64,000 nucleotides of DNA from Strongyloides papillosus (GCA_005656395.1 SRSI01000010.1:1-64000); one strand, 5' to 3'. Positions 11,576 to 25,100 are shown, counted from the stretch's first letter. Notes: generated by a model from the sequence alone, not told the origin. Translations and numbers: made by a program.

Positions 11576-13004
11576 ATTCTATTCAATGTTTCCTCCTAGT
11601 AATTGTATAATTAAATACTAAAAATAACAAAAAAAAGTATTTACAGTAGGGAAGATTTAAATACTTATTATTTAACGAATTTCATTTGTTTCTCCTTCTT
11701 ATATTTGAGGTGATCAATTAGTTTATTTTGAAATACATAAAAATAAGTCGTGGAATATGTACATACTATAATATAAGGAAAATAACAATTACAGTCTACA
11801 AGAGGCTTAACAAAATCATCTAATCCGTTTCAAAGTTGCTCCGAAAACCTATAATATAAAACAACAACAATACATATTGAACTTCAAGCAGTTCGAGCGG
11901 GTCTTCCGGTTATGTATTGCAGCTTTCAAATATTAGTTGCAACTCTATTTTACCCTTGTCTAATTAATTCATTACTAACTAACTTCTAGTTTTTTTATTA
12001 TCTTTTTCTTATTATTTTTTTTATTTTGACACAATGTTGTCATCCTGAATTCAGTAAAGAGAATTTTTATTATAGTGTGCTAATTATTTGACATATCCTT
12101 GATTTTGTTAAGTTTGCAATTAATAAAAATAACACCTACAAGGATATTTTATAAAAGTCGATTTTTAAAAATTATCCACTCTGGCAAATGAATAAACAAA
12201 AAAGTTGTACTAGTAGTTTTTAATGTATTACCTAAAAGTATCAGGAACTCAAAATGGTGCTTTAAAATTTCTATGATATACTCTACAATTTAGAAAGTTT
12301 CTTATTATTGATAATAAAAGTATAGGTGGTTGCTGGTTTAGTAATGATGAAGTTTAGGAAATAGCAGAATAAGTGAAAAAGAATAATAGAGAATAATAAT
12401 ACTAGAAATATCTACATATATAAATATTAATATGTTAAAACTTATTTTATCTACTAGTACATTCGCATATCAAAAATTCAAAGTCAATCATATAATTTTT
12501 TACCTCCACAGCTATTTATAAACTTTTGAAATTCTCTTTGCACTTGTAAAATTAAAACTTACGTTTTTTTAACAGCTCTTAATATTATATTTATGGCTAT
12601 TCAAACAAACTAGAAACAAAATAAAAAAAATTGAATAAATACCAATAGATTTCTAATTGTTCATCTTTTTTCTAAAAAAAAATAATAGACTAGAAAAGTT
12701 ATTAATTGAATGCGTTGTGTCAAAATTTGAACATATATTATGTATAATATAACATATATTTTATATATGTTGTCACGACAATCATCTTTAGTTTTACGAT
12801 AAGGTTAAAAAAATGTTTAATGAAGTATATGGATAAATATACAAATATTAAAAAAAGGGTATCAAAGTTTGTGAAACGTTTACTAGTAATTTGAAAATAC
12901 TTGGGTGATTTTAATTACACTTATTCCTATTATATATTAATTGAATAAAACTTTTAGACATAACAAAATATATACGTATACTGTGATTGGAGAGCCTGTT
13001 TACC

Positions 13005-13080
13005 GAGTTAGTACGTTTACCCCGAGTACTACCATCTTGTTCTTCGATTTTGGAATAAAGTACAAAGTTATGCGGAAATA
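13005..13080 (+). ncRNA. Candidate small RNA with Sm-like site, element C copy 1
   Basis: TAGTAC (13009) pairs with GTACTA (13026) around an 11-base loop. This is followed by TTGTTCTTCG and the Sm-like ATTTTGGAA (13047-13055), then AATAAAGTACAAAGTTATGCGG. Four copies occur in the window, and the core is far better kept than its flanks. The layout recalls nematode SmY or SL RNAs but the family is not established. Confidence 0.4.
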
Positions 13081-14629
13081 TTTTTGAAAAAATATGATTT
13101 TCATTATTATTTAATACACAAATTATGTAAACATACATTTTACTAAATGATATTATTATGGTTAGAATATATATTCTAATTTTATAAATTTTTTTGACTT
13201 AACATATCGAATCGACTTCAATTATGATTTATTAATTAAAATTGATAATAAAATATAATCTTTCCGATAAAATGTTCACAATATTATTTTATAAATGATC
13301 AAGTTCCTTATAACAATTAAATAAGATAAGAAGTAAAAATATTTTGAGAAAAGCGAAAAATAATAAAATACAAGGAAAAAATAATTAGAAACAAATTCAA
13401 TATTCAGAAATTCTAATAAACATATAAGATAATTTTTTTGAAATGTAATAAATTGAAGTTTATTTATGAAATATTAGTTGTTCTAAATTTTTGAAAATAT
13501 TTTTTTGTTGTATTTTCGCATTCACGATGCTTAGAATGTTTCATAAAATAAGTCTCAACAAAATATGATTTTTTTAATTGTTAGATTTTCAAAACAATGA
13601 TTTAAATAGATAAATATGTTTATAATAAGAAAAATGTATTTGTTATCTAATAAGACGACTATTCACAATTTCAAGCAAAATTTTCAAGTGGAATTTAATG
13701 TATGAGGACGAATAAAATTACAACAGTGATACTTACCATTTTGGTTTAGAAAGAAATTAAGAAAGCTTTGAAAATTAATTGTACTAATAAAAAAATAATA
13801 AGATATATAATGAAAAAATTATTTGCAGAAGCAATTATTACACATATTTTCCACCTTATATGTAATAAATAATGTGAATGAAACTCTTTCGATTTGTATG
13901 CTATTCAAAAAATTATACCATATAAGGATAAGTTTGAAGACGGTAAATATAGACATGGAGTGGAATGGAAAAAATCAAAAGGAATAGGTCAAAATACTGA
14001 CAAAATATAAAATGTATCAAAATATAACAGTTTTCTAACAATAAAAATAAATTTATGATGAAGTTGACGATAAAGATAGTAGAAAAAATAAAACATTACA
14101 TTGTTGCAAATAGTTAAAAAAATTTGTTAGTATAAGACTTTCTTCTGGTTTATAGTCGCAAAATATACTGACAAAAAAGAAACCTATTTGATAGCATTAA
14201 AATATGAATTTTATAATAAATTAAAATGCTTATAACATTGAATGATACAAAAATTTTATACAAATAATAATAGAGGAAGTAAATATATAAAAAAAAGATA
14301 AAAAAATCGAAAGATTTTAGTGATACTATTAAGCTATACATAGTCAAGAAATAACTTGTTTGCTATTTAAGTGTAAATATATTCTATATATGTTATCGCG
14401 ACAATTATTTTAACCATTACAATAGCGTTAGAAATCCATAATAAAATTTATATAAAAATAAATAATAATAAATAAAAATAATGGTATGAAATCTTTTAAT
14501 ACGTTTCATAATAATTGGAAATATTTCGTTGATTTTAATTATTTAGTCTATTTATATTTATGTGTATTGTATTAAAAAAAATTTAGACAGAAACTTACAT
14601 ACATATAATTTGATTGAAGTGTTCTACTA

Positions 14630-14705
14630 AAATAGTTTGTTTTACCCTGACTACCATTATAATATTCTTCGGTTTTGGAATAAAGTGCGAAGCTGTACAG
14701 AAACG
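14630..14705 (+). ncRNA. Candidate small RNA, element C copy 2
   Basis: The most diverged of the four copies. TAGTT (14633) pairs with GACTA (14649), with TTTTACCC in the loop, followed by ATTCTTCGGTTTTGGAATAAAG. One base differs in the Sm-like site (GTTTTGGAA), so this copy may be inactive. Confidence 0.3.
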
Positions 14706-15177
14706 TTTATTTTCAATTATTCTGTTAATTACCACTAATCATATTATTTACATTTTAAAGTTGTCTATCAGTTATAATTCCATTTTCTCTTAAACTTTCC
14801 TGACTTTTCAAATTTCTTTTGAAAAATTAGTTATGCTAACTATTACATACTTTCTTAATTGAAGACTAAGTTAGCACCTACAGATGAAAAGTAAAGAATT
14901 CTTCAAGTGTTTCATTCATCCTACCTTTTTAAACGGCCAAATCCATCTGATACTCAATAAAAAAATGCGCTGAAAAAAAATATTAAAGAACATGAATGAC
15001 ATGTTTACATTAATAATTTCCAATCGAAAAAAATTATCTGCCAGCAATAGTACCGTTTCACTAAGAATTATTCTTTTATATTTCATTTTTAAAGAAAAAA
15101 TCTAATTAATTATCTTGGGGTGGAATTTCCTTTCGTGGAATTGTCATCTTAATTAGTAAATAGTCTTAAGAAATGTT

Positions 15178-15625
15178 GTGATAACACTAACGTACTGGTT
15201 GAGAAGAGCAATAGATATGACAAATTAAAAAGCGTAAAATGCGCAAGTTTAATCTGCTTTTTGACTGGTGATTCTAAAATAGATACTGAAGATATTCAAT
15301 GATCATATAGTACAAAATGTTTTGAAGCTGATGAAAGTAGTCTAGATGATACTTGTCCTGGTGAAAGAATGTCTAATGACAAGTGTGATGAAAAGTTTAA
15401 ATTTCAAAAGAAAAAGGGTTTACATACCAGGCTCCTGACGATGTTTTTATTAAATCAGATAATCCATATTATAAAGACTAAAATAAAATATATTATATCA
15501 GAAATTAATATAATTCTTTTTTATCTAACCAACAAAAATTAAAAAAAATATTTTTCTGGATTATTCTCAGACTCATTATAAATTTCCTCTAGAAATAGTG
15601 ATGATATTGATGACAATGAACGGAT
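15178..15625 (+). pseudogene. Enhancer of Polycomb, internally deleted copy
   Basis: 15178-15480 matches EPC-A from about 10615 to 10920 (for example FEADESSLDD is still readable) but starts abruptly. The 5' exons and the EPL1 domain are absent, joined directly to sequence that precedes EPC copy B elsewhere. Frameshifts and stops break the remaining frame. A short piece at about 15600-15625 matches the third exon of copy B (GACAATGAACGGATTA). This is a dead middle unit of the tandem array and supports the three-exon model of the intact copies. Confidence 0.8.
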
Positions 15626-16883
15626 TAAATTTATTATAGGAACTCAAATAAATGCCATAATCGTCATTCAAAGTTAAATTTAATTTATAAAGATTCGTTA
15701 AATATTGTATTAATTTATATTATTATTTTAGAGTTATCAAACCCAATAAGTTTATTACTAAACTTGAAATAAAATAACAGCAATAAATGTTAAGTTTTAT
15801 AATGCTCGGATTGATCCCTGGATTATTTTTAAATGTTTTAAATATTACTTAGATTTTTGCTTTTACCTTGCTTTTCTCTAATTAATTCAATGCTTAATAA
15901 TTTCTAGCATTTTTTATTTTAACACCGCATTGTCATCCTGGATTCAGTAAAAAGAATTTTTATTAAAATGTGCTAATTATTGAACATATCTTTGATTTGT
16001 TAACTTGTGATTAATAAAAATAACACCTACAAGGATATTTTATAAATGTAAATTTTCTGGAATTAAAAACAAATAAACAGTATTATACAAAAGTCTTTGA
16101 TGTGCTACCTCAGAGTATAATAAATTTAGAATAGTGTCTTAAAATTCGATGATACAAAAATTAAATTTCCTATTGATCATTATTGTTTACAACAGCAACA
16201 TTAATATTTATTGACTTAATAAAAATGAAATTTTATAGGATAATAGCAAAGGTAAAAAGAAGTTAAATCATAAATATCTCTGGTAAAACATAATTTATCA
16301 ACAAATGCATTCACGTTTACAAAGTCAAAATCAGTCATAAAAGTTTTTTATCACTAAAGTCATATATAAACCTTTGAAATTCTTTTACGTTTAAAATATT
16401 TAAACTTACATTTTTTTTAAAATATTGTTTGCTTCAAATCACATCTTTGGTTAATCATACAAATCATAGTCAAATATGAAAAAATAAAAAAGATGGACAC
16501 CAACAGTTATAAATTGATCATCTTTTAATAAGAATTTAAAAATAAGTGCTGAATAATTCAATAAAAAACTAATAGACTAAAAAATTATTAATTGAATGCG
16601 TTGTGTTAAAATTTTAACATGTATTATATATAATATATGTTTGATATGTGTTGTCACGACATTTATCTTTAGTTTTACGATAAGGTTAAAAAAATTATTT
16701 AATAAAATATATAAATAAACATATAAATATCAAAAAGGGTATCAAAATTTGTTAAACGTTTAATAATAATTTGAAATACTTCGCTGATTTTAATTATTTA
16801 GTCTAATTATTTTATCTATATTATGTTAATGAAAAATTTAGACAGCAATTACATACACACAACTTGATTGAAGTGTGTCTACT

Positions 16884-16960
16884 GAATTAGTATGTTTTAC
16901 CCTTGGTACTACTATCTTATTCTTCGATTTTGGAATAAAGTACAAAGTTATGCGGAAACA
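16884..16960 (+). ncRNA. Candidate small RNA with Sm-like site, element C copy 3
   Basis: TAGTAT (16888) pairs with GTACTA (16906). The last pair is T-G where copy 1 has C-G, a change that keeps the stem. The Sm-like ATTTTGGAA is at 16927-16935. Over about 53 bases it differs from copy 1 at only two or three positions, while flanks have diverged strongly. Confidence 0.4.
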
Positions 16961-17459
16961 TTTATTCTCAAAATATTATTTTAATTACCAACGTTCACAT
17001 TACTTGCATTTAAAATTTTTCTACCAGTTAGTACTCAATTTTCTCGTTAAATTTTTGATTTTTTCAAATTTCTTTTAAAATGGCTAATTAAATTAACTTA
17101 TTTATTTACTAGACGGGAATTTCGTCCACAATGACTGGTGGAAAGTAAAGAATTTTCAAATGTTTCATTTACAAAAAATTTTATAATGATCAAAGTTATT
17201 TGATAACTATAAAAAAAACTATGGATAAAGTGTTCTGGGAAAGCGAGATCAAAAGAATCAATGAAAGATTTGTAACGGCAATTTTCAATCAAAACATTCC
17301 ACTAATTACCAATATTGTCCACCTAATTAACACATGGTTCCTCGGAGCTTTGTTTTAAGTGGAAAATTTTAAATATAACTTTGGAGTGTAGTATCCTCTC
17401 GTGAAATTGTCATTGTTAAGTTGTAGAAAATAATCATCATAAATCAAAGCTTATCGAAC

Positions 17460-19227
17460 ATGGCACTGCCACCTTTTAGAGCCCGAAATTTAGATCCAAA
17501 TAAACGGGTGTATGTGTTTATGGAGAATGAACTTGATGATGCTAGTGATGCCTTAGGATGGAGGTATCTTGTCAAACTACCAACAGGAATGGAAGAAGAT
17601 GAGGAAAATGTATGTTAGAGAGTAATATTCATTTTTTTCCATTGAAGAATAATTTACATATTTTTTTCATAATTTTTAGGAAACTCACATTCAGGAGGCT
17701 ATAAATAATAAGCAAGCATACACTTTAGGAAGTACCAATGATCAGCTAACTACACTTATACCTACCAGGCCCACAGAAGAAATTAATAATGACATGTATG
17801 CATCACTGTATAAAGTTGTTGATGATAAGGTGCTTAATGAAGAAGAATATATAAGATTACCAATCCCGTATTTGTTCTCTAATCCAATTACTATGTATGA
17901 TGCAGATGAAGAGGATTATGAATGGTTAGAGAAAAGACCTTATATAACAATTGATGAATTGGAAAGTATTATTGAAACGTTGGAAAATGAATCAACTGAC
18001 ATTACTTTGTGTCTTCCCGGAAATGCCGAGAATCGCTTAAAGCACATGACACCTGGAATTGTCGGTGAAGTCTATGATCTGTGGTTACATAAAAGAACAG
18101 ATTGTAATTTAAAAGGGTTGCGTTCATTAATGCCAAGGGTTAAAACAGAGTGTGGAAAAGAAAATCATACTTCGGTGAATCCTTATGTTTGTTTCCGTAA
18201 ACGACGTGAAAAGATGCAGACGAGGAGAACTAAAAAATGTGGTGAAATAAATTATTTTAAGATGTTATATCTTCGACAAAACATCAAAATATTTGATAGA
18301 CTTCTTAAGAAAATGGAGGAAAGGGAAAAGTTGAAACGTCGTATTATTGATGAAAATGAAAACATTTTCAACATGAGACTTTCTTTTGACTTAAATTCTC
18401 AAAGCGTTATATCTAAGGAAAATTTACCTGAAAAGGCTATTGTAGATTGTGTTATGAAAACAATTATTAATGATATTGATGAATATTTTATAAAAGTTGA
18501 TGCTAAAGGTAAAAAGAATAAAGACGGGAATAGAAAACGAAGTTGCAAATGGGATAAATTTCTTAAGGGCGCAGATTATAGAAAAACAGGAGGAGAATTG
18601 CTATTTAATAATAGATATCGGAATTTGTCAGAAATTAATATCGAAGATAGTGATTCATCTAACGAAGAGATTGATGATGAAGTAATGGATGGTTTTGAAT
18701 TTAAACGGAAGAGAGGTGTTACTTATCATGCTCCAACTAGTAATACTTTGAGGCTGGATTCTTCAAATTGTGATGACGTACCATTTCACGGAGATGCATA
18801 TAGTCATCGCAATCGCTTTTATCCATTTACATTTTCTTCAAAAATAAACGGTGGCACTTTTACTAGGATGGTTAGAAAAGTACTAGGAAGGTGTGGTCAA
18901 ACATTTTTAGAATATATTAATGTTGATTGTAATGAAAATTTACCAAAGAAACTATTTGCTGTACATAATGAACAATTTCAAGTAAATTTTGATTTACCTT
19001 CTTCAAAGAATGGTAAGATTAATTTCTGTTAATTATTTAAATTTTCTTATTTATTTTTGTTTTTTATTTCATTAGTAATATATATAGTGTTTATTTTAGT
19101 TTGCAACTGAAATTTTTATTGTCAAAGTGTTTTGTTATTTTTGGAAATTTATTAAATAACTCGGTATTGAAGAATGGCTAACTAATTTTTAGGAAGAATA
19201 TTTAATAACAATGAACGGATTATTTAG
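17460..19227 (+). CDS. epc-1: Enhancer of Polycomb homologue, copy B
   Basis: Paralogue of the gene at 9577, about 505 residues. Exons are 17460-17609, 17680-19012 and 19193-19227; the junctions are in the same places as copy A, and the first intron has GTATGT and TTTTTAG ends. It starts MALPPFRARNLDPNKR. The EPL1 domain is intact: LPTGMEEDEE, YDADEEDYEWLEKRPYI, GIVGEVYDLWLHKR, and FRKRREKMQTRRTKK. The C-terminal FKRKRGVTYHAP and GRCGQTFLEY blocks are present. Without the small third exon the frame would end at 19032. Divergence from copy A is spread through the acidic/basic linker (about residues 270-370), while the EPL1 and C-terminal blocks are kept, so both copies look selected. The role is nuclear chromatin regulation in the NuA4/TIP60 complex, inferred from the family. 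Confidence 0.9.
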
Positions 19228-19578
19228 AAAAAAATCACTTATATTGATAAAGTATTATATAGAATACCATTTTGCAAAGCGAATTAGATGGCAATTATCA
19301 GTGGTTCTGGAAGAAAATTAGTGGTTGGCATTAAATAATAATATGTTATATTTATGATCATAGTGGAATGGGAAAGAAGTAGCAAGTTAAATTCTTTATT
19401 AGTATCAAATTTAAAGATTCAACTGGTAACAAAATGAGTAATTTTTTTATTACATATAATAAATTTAGTATTTGCTAATAACTTTAAAGTAATTACTTAT
19501 TCAAAAAAAATGTTCTTGTAATAATGCAAAGACATTTAATATTTCTAATATTGCTTTATTATCGAAATGGAGATTTTT

Positions 19579-19682
19579 AGCATACCGAAGAGGAAGTTAG
19601 AATAAAGCTTACTGGAAACGGGTATTTTTCTAGTAGGTTCTTTAATTTATAAAGTTGGCTTTGTTCTTCGTCCTCTAATGCT
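19579..19682 (+). ncRNA. Candidate structured RNA, element E copy 2
   Basis: Second copy of the element at 11471. The terminal stem is better here (AGCAT with ATGCT). The inner stem is GCTTACT with AGTAGGT, two positions changed to T-G and C-G relative to copy 1, with pairing kept. TACTGGAAACGGGTA and TTGTTCTTCGTCCTCTAA are nearly identical to copy 1. Confidence 0.45.
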
Positions 19683-20435
19683 TTTAACTATTTCAAAAAT
19701 TTCTACGTTGGAATTTTATGTTTGACTTGTCCAAGAGTTACGCTGCTATTTCTCTATCATTTTATATGTTGATATTACATAAATTCTATAATGGATTATT
19801 ATATATTTTTATAAATAATTCAATGTTTCTAACATTCTTTTCTACTTTTAATTATGTATTTAGCATTGTATTTTATAACAATAAAAGTGATTTTTGGTCT
19901 ATTAGATCATGCAATAAGAAATTTTCATGCGATGTTTACACGATTTAATATACAGCATATTTTTTTTAAATTTTCCATCGAGATTATACAGTCATACCAT
20001 TAATGTTTGTTTATTGTATTGGGGGAAAAATAAACGGGAAATATGATTTGGCAACATATGTAAATTTTCTGAATTATTCATATTGATGTATCTTTCTTAT
20101 TGTTGTGATTGTAAACATTAATAATAATATGTAGATAACATAAAATGTATTTTTGTTTAAAATAAAAGTAGCGGAACAAAAAGCCTGTTAAAAATATATT
20201 TGGATTATACATTTTGTATTATTAATGTATAAATATTTTTTTTGATAAAATGTAAAATAATATTTTTGGAAAATATACTTAGCGTGTTTAAAATTTTAGG
20301 TGATAATTCAAAATAAAGTTATTATAATGTGAATAATACTAACATACATTTGTCTATATAAAAAATTAGAAAATAATTAGATAAAATTCTTACTGCAACA
20401 TAATTTGTATATTTGATTGGAATATATACTTATTG

Positions 20436-20512
20436 AGTTATAATACATTCTTTCTTGGTTGTTACCATTTTGTTCTTCGATTTTGGAATAAAGCACAAGG
20501 TTGTAAGGAAAC
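20436..20512 (+). ncRNA. Candidate small RNA with Sm-like site, element C copy 4
   Basis: TAATA (20441) pairs with TGTTA (20460), different bases from the other copies but still a stem. TTGTTCTTCG plus ATTTTGGAATAAAG follow unchanged (20471-20492). It lies downstream of EPC copy B, with flanks unlike the other copies. Confidence 0.4.
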
Positions 20513-20529
20513 AAACTATTTTTAAACAC

Positions 20530-22138
20530 ACACCTTCAGTTTTTTTTTTCAACTTAATATCGAGTTTTAAATATTTACTTTAAAGATTTGTTTTATCATA
20601 AATTTTTAATGATTGTTAACACGTTATATAACCGTTTTAACAACTATAATTTAACGATGTAATTTTATCATATTTTATTACCTACTTTATTTTATTTATT
20701 TGATGGTAGTAATCAAAAATTAATTATAGCAAAAATTTTGTTACTGATCAAAAAGCATATTAAAGTTTAAATAATATTAATAGTAACAGTTAAGATATCA
20801 AATATATGTAAGTAGGAACACGCTTTTTTACCAAAACATTGTGTTGTTCTTTACTTACACTTCTGAAAGATTTGTTTAAAAATTAAAATTATTTCAAAAT
20901 CTTAATGTTATAAAATGTCGACGGCCACCTAATTCCTTATAGTATTTATTCAAAAGTACGCTTCTTAAAGTAACACTTTATAATGAAATGTTTGTCTGCT
21001 TACAAGAAATATATAATTTCTTATCATTGCGTAAATATTACGTTTTCTTAATGTAGGTAGCATTATTTTAAATTGATTTTCATTTATTATACATAAAATG
21101 TTAGTTTAATTTGACTAAAATTCGTTTGTTTTATTATTTTACATACTTGAACGTTCATTGTCGTTGTATTATAGTCTTGCCTTACCATCAATCAATGCTC
21201 CTCTTTTTAATAATAGAAAAAATAAAAAAATTTCACTGGCAAATTTTTAAAATTGCTTTTTTAATTTTTTTTTATATTTAAATGTAATTATTTTTAATAT
21301 TTATTGATAATTTTCTTTAAAAATATTTTTAGTATAATATTTAATATGTACTGTGTTGTATAATTTTTTTGTTGAGTTGTATGTTTTAACAACCTACAAT
21401 TATTGTATAATTTGTACAAATTATTTATAGTTGTATATTTAATATTACATGAGAATGGTAATTTAATAGATTTAAATAAATAAATATATAGTAAATTTAT
21501 TTTTAGATAGTATTTTCGATTTTTCTAGTCAACTTTAGTAAACATAAAAATATAATTAGTTATAGTTACGAAATGTAGCCAATTTTATTAAATCTTTGAT
21601 AAAAAATTTCTTTACACGCAGAAAAGAAAAATTTGTGACTTTTTTGTATGAAAAAATAACAAAGATAAATTGATTTCTATAGTACTAGTGTAAAACGATT
21701 TTCATAAATTATGAAGAGGTATATAAGTCAAGAAAAACTTTTTATTTTAATAATTTTCTAAAGGAAAAAAGTGAAATACTAATATAATTTGAATATTCCT
21801 TTTTATTTATAATTAAAATCTTTGTATTTTTCACAAGTTTGTTTCTAAAAATTTCCATGAATTTTAATTGACTTACATAAGAAAATTATTAAAACCAATC
21901 GTTTTATTTATTTTTCTATTATTTCCACTTTTTAATAAGTGTTTGTAAAATCCAATAATTTTGAACAGAAACAATTTTTAGATGTTGGATTATTTATAGA
22001 TAGAATACTACAATTACTTTCACGTTTTAATATTTACTTCATAATTTTGAGAGTTATGCTAACAGTTGATATATATAAATTTCCAAATATAATATTTCTG
22101 TTTGATAATTTAAAGTGCACCTAAAAAATTATTTTTTT
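20530..22138. other. AT-rich intergenic region
   Basis: No ORF, repeat or RNA gene that I can support. A TTTTTTTCAG at about 22132-22141 is the likely trans-splice acceptor of the smg-6 gene. Confidence 0.6.
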
Positions 22139-22174
22139 CAGAAATTGCTTGATTAAATATTGACTAATAATATC

Positions 22175-25100
22175 ATGAGCGATGCACCTATATCATTACC
22201 TGTAGATTCTACGAATAAAAAAGTGAAACGTCCCGATAGACCTGTCTATAAGCCAGGAATGTTCACTAAAAGAACACTGACAACAATAAATCCTATTTCA
22301 GAATCTCCTGAAAAGCAAAAAAATGCAAAGGAAAACACTAGTGATGTTTCAAAAAGTGATTATATTGATGGTGCATCAAATAATTATGGTAGTCAAAAGT
22401 TTTTCCGAGAAAAAAGTGAAAAAGTATGTATTTATTGTATTAATCTAATATTATATTTATATTTTTAGAGTACACGACGTGAATATGGTAGATCTAATTT
22501 CAACGGAAATTGTGGTGGTAAACGCGGGACGAGATATTTTACGGGAAATGGTTCTAATTCAAGTCTTAATTTTGTTCCTGGTGGTATGCCATCAGATAAT
22601 AATATACAAAATCTTATGGATAACCCTAAAAAGAACAACTATTATAATAATCGTACACATCCAAAACATTCCTATAACAATCCTGGACACTTTCAATCAA
22701 ATACATTAGGTAGTAATCGAAATCACGGAAGTGGTTATAGAAAGAGAAACAACTCAATTAGGTCTATCAGATCAGAGATTGTACCTCATTCTAAACATGA
22801 TGGTGCAAATTTCCCTTCATCATCATCAAATTTTGATGCAAAATCAGTTTGTTCAAGTATTATACTCAATGAAACAGCATCTGTTTCTTCATATACATGT
22901 AATAATAGATTAAATTGTTACGCATCTCAAGCTCCAAGTGTAACTTCTTTAACAACAAATAAAAGAGAAAATGAAATTAGTATGGATTCATTGATGATGA
23001 GCCTTGAATCATTTGATTGGGCTGCATGTATGGAAGAAGAAAATGAAAGGCAAATGCAGGTGACAGGTAGTAGTAATAGAATTGATGAAGTTGATGAGGA
23101 AAAATATAAAAATGAAAATGAAGACAACAACAAACAGGATGTGAGTGTTAAAAAAAGTATTTTTGATAGAATAACTCTGCTTCCACAAACTTCTAATGAC
23201 AAATCTAATGATAATGTGTACAGTGGTAAACAAAATAACCAAAAGAATGATTGGAATGGTAGTAGTTCAAGAATTGATAAATCTGATTATGACAGAAGGG
23301 GTAGTAATAATAAATTAAATAAATCCGAATTTGGTAGTTGGTCAAGTTTGAATAAAGAACGCCTTGATAAAGTAAATAAAAATATTAAAGTTGGGAGCAG
23401 AGAAGATATTTCTCCTACTAAAATAAAAACAAATAATAAAGCGTTAAAACCACCACCATCTCCTAGAAATACTGGACCGATAAACAAAGTTGACGGCTAT
23501 AAATCAGTTGCTGGCATTTCAATATCTCAAATAAAAGGAAAATTACCAAAAGGTGTAATAAAAGGAAATAATTTTGTTCAAACATCTCCGAAAAAACAAT
23601 CAGTAGAATCATTGAATTCAACACCAACCCCTCCAGAATTTGAAGGATATGAAAGGGAAATTAGTATGAATATAAAGGAGGTTAAAAACCGGCCAAAAGA
23701 TATTCTACAAATAATACCATCTTTGATTAAAAATACTTTAAGATTGGCTAATGAATACAAATTACATATTACACGTGATATTGAAACAACATATAGAAAA
23801 CAATGGGAATTAAAAATGTGGAAAAACGGTTTTTACAAAGTAATAGATTTATTCAAACAAACAGATGTAGATAAAAACATTAAAAGTGATTTTCAAATGA
23901 TGTATCAAAATTTTTTAGACGCTGCTATCTCTTTTTACAAAGAATTAATAACATTATATGAGAATACTTATGGAATAACATTTAAAGAACAAGTACCATG
24001 GCCATATTCAACGGATTTATGTGACGAATCATTCTTAGAATGCATAATTGTTAGTGAAGCGCCATATTATTCTTCAAAAAGTAAATTACAAGTCACAGCT
24101 ATAACTTCTGTCCAAAGGCACTATTTATCATTAAGTGATCTTTATCGATATAAGTGCATGGCACATGGTCTTAAAACATATGAACAAGCTTATGAATATT
24201 GTTGGTTAGCATCTCAATTAAGTCCAGCTGTTGGACGTTCCTACAATTCTTTGGGTTTGATCTCATTATATATGGTAAGTTATGAATGCTTCTAGTAATA
24301 TCTTAACATTATTATGGTAAATTTATTAATATCATAACCTATATTTATATACTTCTTGAGTATATTTATTACCTGTAACACTATAACTAATGCCTTTCGT
24401 TAACTTTTTATTTTATATAACCATTCTTTTATTTTTTAAAATAACAAAAAAAGTATTATTACTAACGCTTAATATTTTTTTTCTTATTACCATAAGTTTT
24501 TTTTCTAACAACTATAAGTCTTTTTTTTAATTATATTGTGAATTTTCTTTCTAGATCTTGCAACGTGATCCATTGCGTAGACGTTTGGATCTTAATTTTA
24601 GACATTTATACAGTATCATGGTCAGCAGAGATATACGAGATCAGGTGCGATTTTTTTAAGTTTAAAAATTTTTCCTTTTTTATATGTACTTTGTGGAGAT
24701 GTTTTTGTAAATGTTATTTTTTTATTTGTGTTGCTTAAAGGTTTTTGTCTTGATAATAAGTAGAAAAATTCATTTTTTTCTTCTTCTTTGTCCTATTGCT
24801 TTTTTTAATGTCATATGTTTATTTAGTATTTTTTTCTTATAATTAAAACAAAATCTTTATCTCCTCATATTATTTATAATTTTTAATGTATTTTTTAGGA
24901 AAGATATTCAGAAATGATCTTTTTCTATATCCGATCTTTAGCTGCTCAATCTCCATATAAAGCCGCAAAAGAAGCAATGTTAGGGGCTTTTAGTGATGTA
25001 AATGGAAAAGTAAAAAATTATAATGAAGAATGTATGAATGAATTGTTTTCAAAATATTTAGAATTAAATCCAAGTAAAGCTTTCGAGAATGACAAAGAAA

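Larger units (their letters stand above)
11950..17090. repeat. Diverged tandem segmental repeats around the EPC genes
   Basis: Non-coding blocks recur. 11950-12170 matches 15870-16060 (shared TTGTCATCCTG and AACACCTACAAGGATATTTT). 12704-13100 matches 14340-14740 and 16591-16990 (shared TTTTACGATAAGGTTAAAAA in two of them). 14700-15170 matches 16950-17440, the region just before EPC copy B. Together they show at least three ancestral units, each an EPC gene with flanks. The middle unit has lost most of its gene. Confidence 0.75.

Noticed and set aside
24555..24644. Nested tRNA or other RNA in the smg-6 intron
   Set aside because: No cloverleaf or known RNA motif; the frame and splice motifs fit a cassette exon better.
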